A stretch of 64,000 nt of DNA from Kappaphycus alvarezii. Taxonomy: Eukaryota; Rhodophyta; Florideophyceae; Gigartinales; Solieriaceae. Made by a program: the position numbers and the translations under genes. Positions 24,071-34,833 of the stretch are shown here, in pieces. The notes under the pieces were generated by a model, which worked only from the letters and a program-made list of their open reading frames with translations, searched no databases and was not told the DNA's origin. Location of the stretch: contig NADL03000063.1 of NCBI GenBank assembly GCA_002205965.3, forward strand, positions 310,001 to 374,000. The letters are read 5' to 3'. Each line of letters opens with the position of its first letter. The first letter of the stretch is position 1.

Positions 24071-24475
24071 TGTCTAAGTAGTCTGACTCAAGTGAGACTG
24101 AAATGAAACTTGCATTAAATCCCTACGATATGCCGGAAAACATTTCTATGTTACGTCATAATCAACCATATCAATATGACATAAGTCAATTATGTTCGTT
24201 TATTTTCGTATAATTGGTAATTGCCGACTGCCGGGAGTAGTTTTACTTAATTTGATATGGCTTCAACTGATTACATGCATTTAATCCGTGTATTCACTCC
24301 AAGAGAAGGTGCCGAAGTCTTATACGAATTGATAACTCTTAAAATACAATACATTCAGCAACAATCGGATATAAACCCAAGAAAAATGAGTTCATAGTGT
24401 CGGTTACAAAGCGAACTCTTTTTTAATTTCTTTTCATAACCTTTTTACCCTGAAGTAAGGCCCACTTTATCATTC
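24071..24475 (+). repeat. LTR-like block B (3' LTR of the second copia)
   Basis: This block follows the RNase H stop of the copia pol remnant directly and matches block A at 14509-14905 along its length. Its position after pol supports a 3' LTR. Homology fades after GGCCCACTTTATCATT. A TATA-like word (TCATATAAAG) lies beyond it, near 24620. Confidence 0.65.
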
Positions 24476-27120
24476 TCCATAAGAAAAACTCCGCCACTTT
24501 ACTATCCGTTTCGTTTTCTGCCTGCAAGGCATTCAAGCTGGTGAGGTCATTGGCTGCAGCGTATCCTTTTAGTTTTCAACTCTCCCGGTGTATTCGCATG
24601 CCCTTTCTCTATCATATAAAGATTTATCCTCCCTACTTTTAGAGCACAAAGAACTCAGAACATAACTTAAAATAATACAGCAACGTCTCCTTTTCCGCCC
24701 ATTTCGTCACATACCAGGCTAAATTTATTCGTTCACTGGTAGTTTATGTACTTTTACATTTTCGACTATCGTAGCTAACTATCCAGAGCTCCGTAACATA
24801 TTTACGAGAGAGGAAGCCCTATAAATGCTTTCCCTGGTTTACGGTTGTTGATTTCTTAACACTACAATACTCTAGGGTGGCAGCACTGGTTTTTGTGGAT
24901 AGGATGGGTCCTATATTATTTTTGATTACTTGAGCTGTATTCAACTTCTTTCTCGCCCATTCCCGAATTAGTGCGGAACCTGGGGACTTGGCACGCCTGC
25001 ACTTCAGGCTGCGATTACATAGCAGTCAAATGAGGAGTAAAAGACGCAAATTTGTCCTTATATTTTTCTTCGTTCGCCCGTTCAATTTCAGACAGGAGCG
25101 CGTTAGTTTAAATTGTTAATTTTCGGAGTGCAGGTAGTGCATGAGGTCAGATAGGAGTGATATACAGTACCACTTTTTAATTTAATGTCCCTTGCGTCGC
25201 AGCGGTTGTTGCAACAAGGTGATCATATCAGAGATTCGCGTCTGCTGTAAGGTGCGTCAATTCTAAACTGTTCATGAATTCTTCATTTTTTCCGCCGAAT
25301 AGGTTATACGTGATATTCTTGAGGATATTGCTCCGTAGTCAGGTATATCCGATGCCACATCTGTTGCAGATAAGAGCTTGATCTCCAATAGCACCCATGC
25401 ATTGTAGCCCGTAGGAGTGTCTATGTACCTTAAGAAATATCTCGGTACAGTTTCTGTGGTCAATCAAGATCCGACTCGCAGTTTTATAAGCACCTCGGAA
25501 CCTCGGGGGCACCTCATTAATCTCAGGATTTGTTATGTACTGTGAGACAAGATGTATATATTTTAGTAGAATTCAGTGTTAATATCTAATCTTTCCTGAT
25601 AAACAAAAAATTAACAAGCAAATCTCAGTTTTTCTTACCAAATCTCCCAACCTGATCGACATTTGCAGATATACGGGGTGTCTAAACTACCACCCCTGAC
25701 CATGTAGAGGTCGCATAGTGCAGATTGTCTTCGCCGCGCGTCATTAGGGAGGTTACTGCGAGCAAATCTGAAAAATTCCCCCGAATGGATGTGTGTTTTC
25801 CTCACCCGCACGTTATTTCTTGAATTGGGATATTTCAACCCTTTCTGCGACTTTTCTGTACTAAGACGTTGAAGTTCGTTATAAATTCACGTTTACTTGT
25901 TTCAACTCTGCAGGATATTGTCGCGGATCTTTTATCAGCCCGAACTTATGAATATGACTCCTAAGCCATATTTCGGGGGTGATACCAATATTTTATGTAC
26001 GGTCGTTTCAAAGAGTAATGCATCCCTGAGACAAGGATCCAGTACCTCAACATCAGATCTGCTTTTCCTTTTAGATTTTTTGCAGCTTATTTTTTTCCTT
26101 TTAAATTCAGGTATGCATTCCGCTGTGGAGTTTAAAAACTGCACTCCCGAAGCTACGGTTATTTTTGCGAGTATTGCTGGTCATTGTAAGAACCAGGCTC
26201 GTTTAAATACATTCCATCATCCACCTGCACTCCTGTCCACTCCGAGAGAAAAGCCAGAAAAAAGGCGATCAGAAAAACACAGGTTGCTACAGCAACCATT
26301 AAGCAGGGAACTTAAGAGCTGCGCTCAACTAGAACCGGCAACTATTGCCTCTATGCCGCTATCCATAAGCATATAAGCTAAAATACGTTGCTGAAGTAAG
26401 TTTTCGAAGACTGAATTACCCATTTATTTCCCAATATTGTGGATAAACAGTTGAAAACATCCATTAATACATGACGGCGAGTAAAGTCAGTAGCAAAGAT
26501 CTAGTGAGGCAGTATACTCAGAACGATGTAGTCATTAATAAAATAATATTTTGTCCACATTTTCAGCAAATAATAATTTATATTCACCCAATCCTTTTGC
26601 TTCTTTCTTATAACTGCACAAATATTTTTTGACTAAAAACCACCACAAAACATGTTGTGAACGAAATTTCTTACTTTCTGTCACACATGAAAATCTATTT
26701 GTTGACCCGTGCTATTATTATGCTATGTTCCCTGATCTCATACTTGATTCATGCAAACATAAATCATTCTGCCCGTAAATGAAAACAATAGTTCAGCTCT
26801 TTATATATTTCACCCATTAAAACGCGTGTAGAAAAGCAGATTAATTAGTTCAGTACTTACGATGCAATCTTTTAATAAGTTACTACACTCGCCGCCCGAT
26901 ATATGCAACCTTGCCGTGGACAGAGTAAGGTTGCAACTAATGAGAAGTTGCACCAATCGGTAGTTTGTCATACCATACTGTAAACATGTTTGCCGATGTT
27001 TCTGCATGTTGTACAGTACGGAACTTCAAAGGAGGAAGCGACATACCGTACATTGCAGGTAGTTACTGAGGCCCTTTGGCTTGAGCTCTCCAGAGGTTGA
27101 TCAGAATCAAGTTCTAGAAT
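24476..27120. other. Unassigned AT-rich DNA
   Basis: The longest frame is 25897-26376 (+, about 159 codons), with a short segment PKPYFGGDTNILCTVV that gives no family match by eye. It has a hydrophobic run near its middle and no conserved motif. The rest holds nothing I can name. Confidence 0.35.
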
Positions 27121-27700
27121 GATTTACTCCTTTCTGAAAAACGAATTAGTGGTACTCTGTCTAGTACGGCTTGCAGAGTCACCACGAACAGCGAGCTGCA
27201 CTGCCTTTAAGCCCCTCAGAAAAGAACCATCCATGACGTTGTGATATTCCCCAATCCTCTTTGCAACCGTCAAAATCGTTAGCTGCTCTGAATATGATGG
27301 CAGCGGCACAGCGTCTTCCCCATCATTTTCCTCCAATTCCACATCACTGTTTTCATTCGCTGCAGTTGATATTTTCTCGATTAATCCCTGGTCAGTTACG
27401 ATCTCTGTGCAGTCTGATTCCTCTTCGGAGTACACTAAATCGGCAACACTGAAACTCCTTCCGGGAGGCAAAAGCGAGTGTACATGCGACTTCAGTACGA
27501 TTCTGAAAGTCACTGGTTGTCGCGATTGCCAACTGCTAACGTCAATAACTTGGTGCATACGGTAACCATGTACTGCTTTAATACTTTGTATGAGCATTTC
27601 CGATATTGATCTGCTCCTTTGAGAACCAGGGCATCAAAAGTCCGCACCTTTCGAGAGCTCTGATGAAGGGTCAAACGGTTGCAGTAAAGGCGCATAGCAA
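27121..27700 (-). mobile_element. C-terminal end of a pogo/Tigger-like (CENP-B-type) transposase
   Basis: A minus-strand frame ends at 27124 with QSTTNSFFRKE after an acidic linker and a helical block (SEQLTILTVAKRIGEYHNV). The C termini of pogo-superfamily transposases commonly end with a helical repeat followed by a KQ-T-I-T-DFF-type motif, which this resembles. Upstream pieces in another frame (YRKCSYKVLKQYMVTV, about 27610-27560) fit the region after the third catalytic acid. The DDE triad itself is not visible. A fragment of a dead DNA transposon is the best reading, at modest confidence. Confidence 0.4.
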
Positions 27701-29250
27701 CAATCTTAATTTTTGCTTATTTTTTTCGGGGATCCCATTTTGGTGGACGCCATTGCGTTGTATTGCAATTAGCTTTGTGTTGCAGCTACCAGTGGTTGCA
27801 GCTATCGGAAATTGACTGTATGTGTTTTCTAAATAATTCGCTACACTTATAAAAGTTCCATTCACTAAAAACAGTCGTTAGTTAGCGTTCGAGCCTTGAC
27901 GCTTCCACAGAACGAAAGCTAAAATCTAGTTCTACAGCAGTGGTTTTTCTTCCATCTCTGGGTTCACGGTATGGATATCGAAATTAGGGTGGATTCCGGG
28001 TAATAAACGGTTTGCATTCTCTGCCTTGGTAGTAATGGTGCCCAGCTTGCAGTTCCGGAAGTTAATACCTGCAATAACTGCCCACTTTCTTTTTGGATAA
28101 ATTCAATCACTGATACCCGAAAGCCTTCATGTGAGATGATTAAGAAAATTACCACGCAACATTAAGGACAGTGATCAATATCAGGCGTTGCGATGGAGGA
28201 AGCAGAAACAGAGGAAGGCGAATAGATTTAAGGGAGGGAGAAAACGTTTTTTGTGGAAAAGATAGTGATGACTCCGTAGGTCCGTATTGACAGGCCACTA
28301 GATACCTGTGAGCAAGCTTAGAAAGGAATATTTAAATTCTGTACTACTAAGTGGACGTAAACCCCGGGTACTTGTGCGGCTCAAACAGCCATATCAAGGT
28401 AATTTTTTCAGTACTGGTGTCGAACAGCAACGTTAGAGTACAGTACAGTACTACTGTACTCTCCTCTACTGGACCTCTCTCTATCAAAGAGAGGGGTACA
28501 CCCGAAAGAGCCAATACATTGGTAGCAAAAAGGGTGACGCTACTATAAAACAACAGTAGTTAAAGAGTGAGCGTCAAAATAATAAAAGAAAATTTAACAC
28601 CAGAATTGACTCGATTCGAAACAATTGTTCCAGGGGATTTTGAGATTAAAATGAATATATAATAATTCCATGCCAAAAGCGATTCCCCGCTCTTTTCTGC
28701 AACGTCTCGGCTATTATAAATCCAGACGATCGCCAGGTACCCCGAAGCCCCACACCACGGCATCACTCAACCACTCTCCCCATGGTCCCTTCTCAATCCC
28801 AAACCCCACTTTGTATTCCACAGGTTCACATTCCCGTGAGACATGGTATTTTACAGACCTTACAGCTTTACGCAAATTTACCGCATCTACTGTACTGAAT
28901 ATTCAAACCACAGGTAACCATACAACCAGGGCAACTACGCACTTCGCTGTCATTACACTTTTCCTTACAGTTCTGATCACAGCGTTTGACCCTATTGGTA
29001 CACTTGTAATAGTTACAGGAGAGTTGCGCACTGAAATATTACACCACTGCTTTACAAATCAAAGGTTGCCTTGTTATCCCATGCTACCTGGACCAATCTA
29101 CGTCTTACATCTTGTCAGAGTATGTCACTCGTGCCGACTATAATTCTGAAAGCGCTATTTTCGATGCCACCAGAGCTTTTTTACTTGAAAAATTATGCAT
29201 TCGCTATTGTTAGACTACATTTTCCTTTACTATGTAGCTAGCTATAGTTG
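27701..29250. other. Unassigned region with an isolated 157-codon frame
   Basis: A plus-strand frame at 28670-29143 contains one strongly hydrophobic stretch (FAVITLFLTVLITAF) but no known motif. It may be fortuitous. A TACAGTA/TACTGTA cluster sits at 28437-28460, next to a short hairpin (CCTCTCTCTATCAAAGAGAGG, about 28473-28494). Confidence 0.3.
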
Positions 29251-29260
29251 TATATAAACC
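29251..29260 (+). promoter_or_regulatory. TATA-like box ahead of the Harbinger-like transposase
   Basis: TATATAAACC lies about 90 bp upstream of the coding-like sequence that starts near 29338, and the following CTGGTTT nearly repeats the sequence after the box at 15811. It is a plausible core promoter of the transposon. Confidence 0.35.
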
Positions 29261-29337
29261 CTGGTTTGAAGCGGTCGGCTTAACCCATCCAGACTCAACC
29301 AAATTTTTCAACTACAGTTCAACCTAGATCTGCACTT

Positions 29338-30520
29338 GTGCGCTTAACATACCACACCACTGCCATTTCCAAATGTCCGCATACCTCCTCTTATCAAGCC
29401 TCCAACGACCTGCAGCTTCTTGCTAACATTTTAGTCGAAAGAGACTGCGAACTGGGCCAGTACAGTGATACTCCAGACAATGAATCAGGCAATGAATCTG
29501 ATTCACCATACCCACTCGTCGATGTCTTTTATGAGTCCAAGAGATCCAAGACAGTCCAAAACATCACAAATTTTGATGAATCGTAGTTTCAAACTATGTG
29601 CAACAGTTTTTCAGACATCATATTTGAATGATACAACATTGGGCCAGCTCGCAAATCAAACCACTCAGAAAAGGACATTTTTTATGTTACTCACATTTCT
29701 AAAGCACGGGGGATAGTGAGAGATAATATACAAACTTTCATCTTTTAGGGGCCCTTCATTCGAACACATGATGACAAAATTCATTGATTTGATACATGAA
29801 CCGTTGTATGAGGCCCTGGTACTGCGCAATGGTTTTTTTCACCATTGGAGAACTTTCCAGGATTTTAAGGAGTTTAGACACTTCCCGTGCGCCAAGTATG
29901 TAACAGGTGTTACACACCAGCAAGGAAATCGCCCATCAGGGAATCTGTAAGAGCGAAAGCTGTATTTCAGTGGCAAACACACACAATTTGCACGGGTTTA
30001 AGGTTAATTCTAGTGTTCTTGCAAATAAGTTGGCTATCAATTGTTCGAGTCACTATCCTGGGTCTGTTTCTGACTTGGAAATCTCCCAGCGTAACGTCGA
30101 CGTTTACAAGAGTGCGCTTCACGAGAAAGGGTCAGGTATTAATATTACATATTTAGGTTTACTTTCGAGTGAGCATCCAGATCATTGGGCAGTACTGATA
30201 TATAAATTTACCAAGGAGCCCGGGAGGTGGTACGTGCTGTGACGCCGAAGAAAAACCCGAAGGACGGTATTTTGTCCAGTGCCCCTGAAGCTAAAAATCG
30301 TAAGGTCGCTTCGGATCGTATTTTAGGGGAAATTTGTTTGGTAGACTATGCTTGTTATGTAAGTTAATAGGTAATAAGTGGCAGCGGAAGGAGAGCAGTT
30401 ATGATGCAGTATAATTGTTATGTGTGGCTTTGACGGATACTCAAATTCAGATGCTTCCGTTGAGAGATTATGATGGTAGCTATCATTGGCGCTTCAAAAA
30501 GCCTCTATATTAGTTTAGGG
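29338..30520 (+). mobile_element. PIF/Harbinger-like DDE transposase, pseudogene
   Basis: Pieces in successive frames follow a DDE_Tnp_4-type transposase. The N-terminal helical part reads FDES...FQTMCNSFSDIIFE then HSEKDIF near 29575-29680. The first catalytic region is DVTHQQGNRPSG-like (near 29905, seen as TGVTHQQ with a shift), followed by KLYFSGKHTQF. The second, PGSVSDLEIS, is near 30060-30090. Then come YQGAREVVRAVTPKKNPKDG near 30212 and SSDRI-like VASDRILGE near 30310, and a C-terminal HPLR-D-like MLPLRDYDG near 30455. Stops and shifts are frequent, so it is inactive. The third acid (normally D/E in DKGYQG) has been lost: the codon reads within IYKFTK or I*IYQG. Terminal inverted repeats were not found by eye. 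Confidence 0.7.
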
Positions 30521-33500
30521 GTGATATTATCATGAAACAGCAGCGCGTGCAAGATCGCTATCGAAATAAGCGGCGCCTTCGTACTCATTTGCAGTTCCAT
30601 GCTGGGAGATGCGGGAATCTACGAATACTCCGAATTTTTTAAAGACTACTTACCGGAAAAGACTCTTCTCCGCTCCGAATGGAGATCTCCGTCAGGTTCA
30701 GGACAGCGAAAAAAGCCCTCTTTGTGTAAGTTCAGCTTTTGGAAACCTGAAGACTGTAAACTGCTTCAGGCCTTGCTACACCTTGAGTCGCGATATTCAC
30801 CAATCACTTTCTCGTGCGGGCAAAAGCTTATTCCTCAAATTTCACCGAAATTCCTTAGATCACTAAAAAACCGCACAGGAATGGCCCGTAGGTCCAAAAT
30901 ACGTTGCCACCTCTCACACTTAGTCCAACGTCATAGCGCAACCCGGCACTTTTAAATTTGTGATTGAACTATTTAAGACTGAATGGCGTGCGCTCAAAAA
31001 TCTTAAAGTCTGTTCCATCCACACTTATTTTGTCAACAGAATGCTCTCTTTCATGCAGTCTTTTGCTCTAGTTCACCTAGTTCACCTAATTGGGCCATTC
31101 AGACAAAACGTAAAGTAGAAATATAAACAAAGTGGTGGAAACTTACTACATCTAAAGCCGCATTGCGTTTCAGACACGTCCAACACCACTGCCGAAAACT
31201 CTTCTCCTCGACGCCTGCTATGGAGAAATTGATATGGTCATTTGAGTAATTTTTTAAGAAAATAATGCCCAGAGCTAATGACGGGCTTCTGTAGTATGGA
31301 GTAGTAACGCCAGGATCAAATTCCATACATCAGCAGCCATTCGCGGTCTAACTCGGAATGCCCCGCGAAATCTGGGTTTCATCACACAGGCACTCAGTTT
31401 CCGGGCTCCCTCGAGGAACTCGATTCTGGTCATGATAATGTTGCTCTCATAAAGTTTGTGGCAAGGTCATGGCAGTTGATTGATGACCCCGCAGTGCGCC
31501 AAAGCAATGCGTTCCTGACTTCATATAAAGTAGTTGACGTGTTTTTTAATTTATGCTGGGCCTTTTGCCTCCAAATAATCGCCAAAATGATATTAAATTT
31601 ATTCAAATTCATAGGCCAATTTTAAAAAATATCTATTTCAAATATTTTCCATATATTTGTGTAATGTATTCCAACTGTTTGAGTTATAAATATTCATGAA
31701 AACTAAAGGAGCTTCCTCCTTTGGTGATTTTACATTCTCTTATCCAGTTTATTCATATATTGGAGCAATAGATTGATGTAATTAGAAGTACTGCGTGTTA
31801 ATTTCATGTTAGCATGGCCATAAAAAAGACTCAACCGTTACATTTATCAAATGTATGATAAGAATTCATTCATTTACATTTTTGCTCTGCCCTAGAAATT
31901 CCCATTGTACGCAAAAAAAAACATTTTCCTATCATGGGATAGTACTGAGTGTAATAAGAAGACATTCTTGGGAAAAGAATAATCCGAAAGCAGAATGCAG
32001 GAAAGTAAAACTTTATATTTCTGTATGCTCCCAAAAACCATACAAGGAATATATGGCAGAATATATTTGATTTGTAAAACATGTTTTTCACAGATTTATT
32101 CGTTTTCAGAAAAGGTTTCTCACGGGCACATGGTGTCTATGCCCGAATGAACAAGCAGTAGCAACATCCTTTGCACTCCCTAGATCTGCCCACTTTCAGG
32201 CGTCGAGACTCAACACAAAGCGCCACCTCCTAATACTCTGCCATAATGACTCAAAAAATGGTCTTTCAAAAAACTCTGAGGCCATGGTCCAACTCAGAGT
32301 TCACCTCTAAGCAGATGACGTGCTCCAAAAAGCCAAAGACGGTCTTTGGTTTGTCTCCGTTATTCAAGGACTATAGGTTGAACGCTTTCAGGTCATGCTA
32401 TCACAGGATGAAACCGTAATTCGCTGGGAGGGCTTCAAGGTGGTAAGTTTGTTCAATTTGAACTTCTTTTTATGTTTTATCGTCTTAAGATTCTACAAAT
32501 GTTTTTTGTTCGAGATCCTGAAAATTTTCTGTAGGTTTTGCTATAAGAAGCACCCATGACACTGAAAAGCACCGAGAAAGCGCCAGTAAAGTGTTCGTAT
32601 GAAGATTTAATGGGAGAAGGAAGTATCAACTCTGATGTCAGCACAGTTTCAGAATTTCCTTCTAAGTTATCCGTCGTACGACATAGATACCTCTTGGCTA
32701 ATTGGATGGAACCGTGAGATCAGTACAAAGCGAATCAGTCTTTCCACTATCCTCTCGTCTGATGTGAAACCAGGGATTTTCAGTTACAGGGTGAAACCCA
32801 TATGTTGTACCAATTTTGAGTTGTATATTACCTGCCTGAGCCTTTGATATCTACAAAGCTACAACATACAAAATGGCTTCAAAGCCAGGGTGCAGATAGA
32901 ATCACAAATTACCATCCCAAAACGCTTGCATTCGAAGAGTCACTGAAGGATTGCGTAGTAAGAAAGACGACGATGTCTTTACTGTTTGGCAGATTCCTCT
33001 GCTGATTAGTGTAGAGACTCATGTGCATAGTACCTTCAACATGACTTGGAGGAATGACGATACAAAGTTGCTGCATGTAGTGTTGAATGCGCCCGTTGAT
33101 ACATATGTCATTTTATATGATAATCTAGCATTTGAGGTAGTTGGTTCATAAAATGAAGTTTTACTAACTGCTTTTAAACGGCTTTTCCGCACCTCCCTGT
33201 AGATTTTGGGGATAGTGAAGTTTAATCTGAGTAATCATTCAAGTAAAAATCAAGACCTTTTAATTGAGATTATTCTCTGTATATTCAATTCTTATTGATT
33301 TCTTTTTAAATTGACGTATTCATTCTAATATACTTTCCCATCGATAACGCCGTAAGGTAAATTTCAAGAAACTCTAATCTATTTGCAAACAATGGGAAAT
33401 TTTTGGGTTATTTAAATGCATGGAAGATGTGGTCGTTTATATCCACGCGGATAATGCGTTATGCGGAATAAGTCGTCACTGATGGGTAACACTACATGAC

Positions 33501-33535
33501 CTTCCCCACAGGGCTGGCTCATTGTCAGCGAGCAG
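30521..33535. other. Unassigned decayed DNA
   Basis: Several short frames (30599-30955, 31855-32070, 32635-32847, 32951-33151, all +) show no known domain. The last (NMTWRNDDTKLLHVVLNAP) looks coding-like but is short and isolated. Between 31600 and 32100 the DNA is very AT-rich. Confidence 0.3.
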
Positions 33536-33890
33536 GCATGCCGCGTTAGACATGGCGGCCGCGGCAGCGTGCCTTTGGGTAAGCACCGCTCTAACCATCC
33601 CATAGGTCTCCATCGCTCGATTTGCAAACATGAATTCATCTCCTATTTATTGGGTCTTTGGTATAGAGACGTACTGCCCTGGAACTATTGCATTTATCGA
33701 GGAGTTAGTTCCGCGGATCGCGTCCAAGTGTCACTCGACACCTGGCGTTATCCGCCGCCGTATCTACCAGCGACTGAGTTGCACCCTCTGGTCCTCCATC
33801 GCTGAAGCTATCCTGTCGCGAGCGACGAAGTACATCCGGTTAGATCTTAACCGTATAGTTAGGATGTGCGCAGTCCACAGTAGATACTGA
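33536..33890 (+). mobile_element. 3' end of a restriction-like-endonuclease non-LTR retrotransposon
   Basis: Residues RIYQRLSCTLWSSIAEAIL (about 33755-33815) match SLYQRISCTLWSSVAMAFL at 54840-54900, the C terminus of the larger element. The 3' flanks share CCGTATAGT (33850 and 54948). This copy retains only the last 100 or so codons and the 3' untranslated region, as expected from 5' truncation during target-primed reverse transcription. It sits about 950 bp before the SNF2 start codon. Confidence 0.65.
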
Positions 33891-34833
33891 ACGCATTAAA
33901 CTTCTCTCCACATTATATCTCGACATTGTACAACCCGTAAAGATTTACCACCATTATAGCTGTTCGACGTCATGCTGCCGGACGAACTACTGTACGGTAC
34001 TGTATCTCGGTCATCGAACACTACAAGATTGCGGTGCTCAGTAATTCGATAATCGGCATAATTGGCAGAAGTTAAAAGTCCCACGGCCTGACAACTCTTC
34101 GTCCGAACAGGGATTATCATACCGCTCTCTCCTGTGGCTAGTAAAGTACTAGGTTTTTTTTCTTTTATTTTTTTGTTGCAATAAATTATCTTTGTAGCAG
34201 AGCTCCTGGGACCAATTGCTCTGCCTAAAGCTTTGCTGTCGAGTGTGGTGAAGTTTGCCATGCTGCACAGGGCGTATACTGTACGTACGAGGGAAAGATA
34301 GGGCTAGAATGGCCTCAAAATTACTTACACTTTTGGTAATTAGCACATTTGGGTGTCGTACACGTTGGTGTCAATTAGAGTGCTCAAAGCAGTCTTGTGT
34401 TGGGCTGTAATTTAGGATTAGAAGTCAATCGCTGTAATGTAGTGAAAGCAATAGTTTCAATACTCCAAGAACAGTAGCTACTGTTTTTGAATTACAGTAA
34501 ACTAAGCTACTGTAGATACATGTAGATGAAGCAAATTCTCTCTTGAATGGTCATTACAGAGCAAGGAATTTCATAAGTGCTCTCTACTGTACTGGGTACA
34601 TGGTTTGAAACGAAAGAATTCTGCAAAAATAATTGAAATTCATGTTTTCGGAAAAGGTGGGAAAAAAATGTGCAGAAATCCGTACAAAAAAGCCGTCGAT
34701 GACAAGGCGAGGCAGTGGTGAAAACCGCAGTGACCGACGCACGTGGACGACCAATCTGCGAGAAATTGAGTTTGTTGCCTCTCGCTTGTGCCTAAATCGC
34801 CCCACTGTGGCCGGACACACTCGCTCGTCAATC
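33891..34833. promoter_or_regulatory. Upstream region of the SNF2 gene
   Basis: This is intergenic sequence between the retrotransposon fragment and the SNF2 start codon at 34834. It contains several TACTGTA/TACAGTA words (33988-34004, 34470-34520 and 34588). The open frame of the gene extends back to 34633 but starts there without an ATG-supported family match. No TATA box is obvious. Confidence 0.35.
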
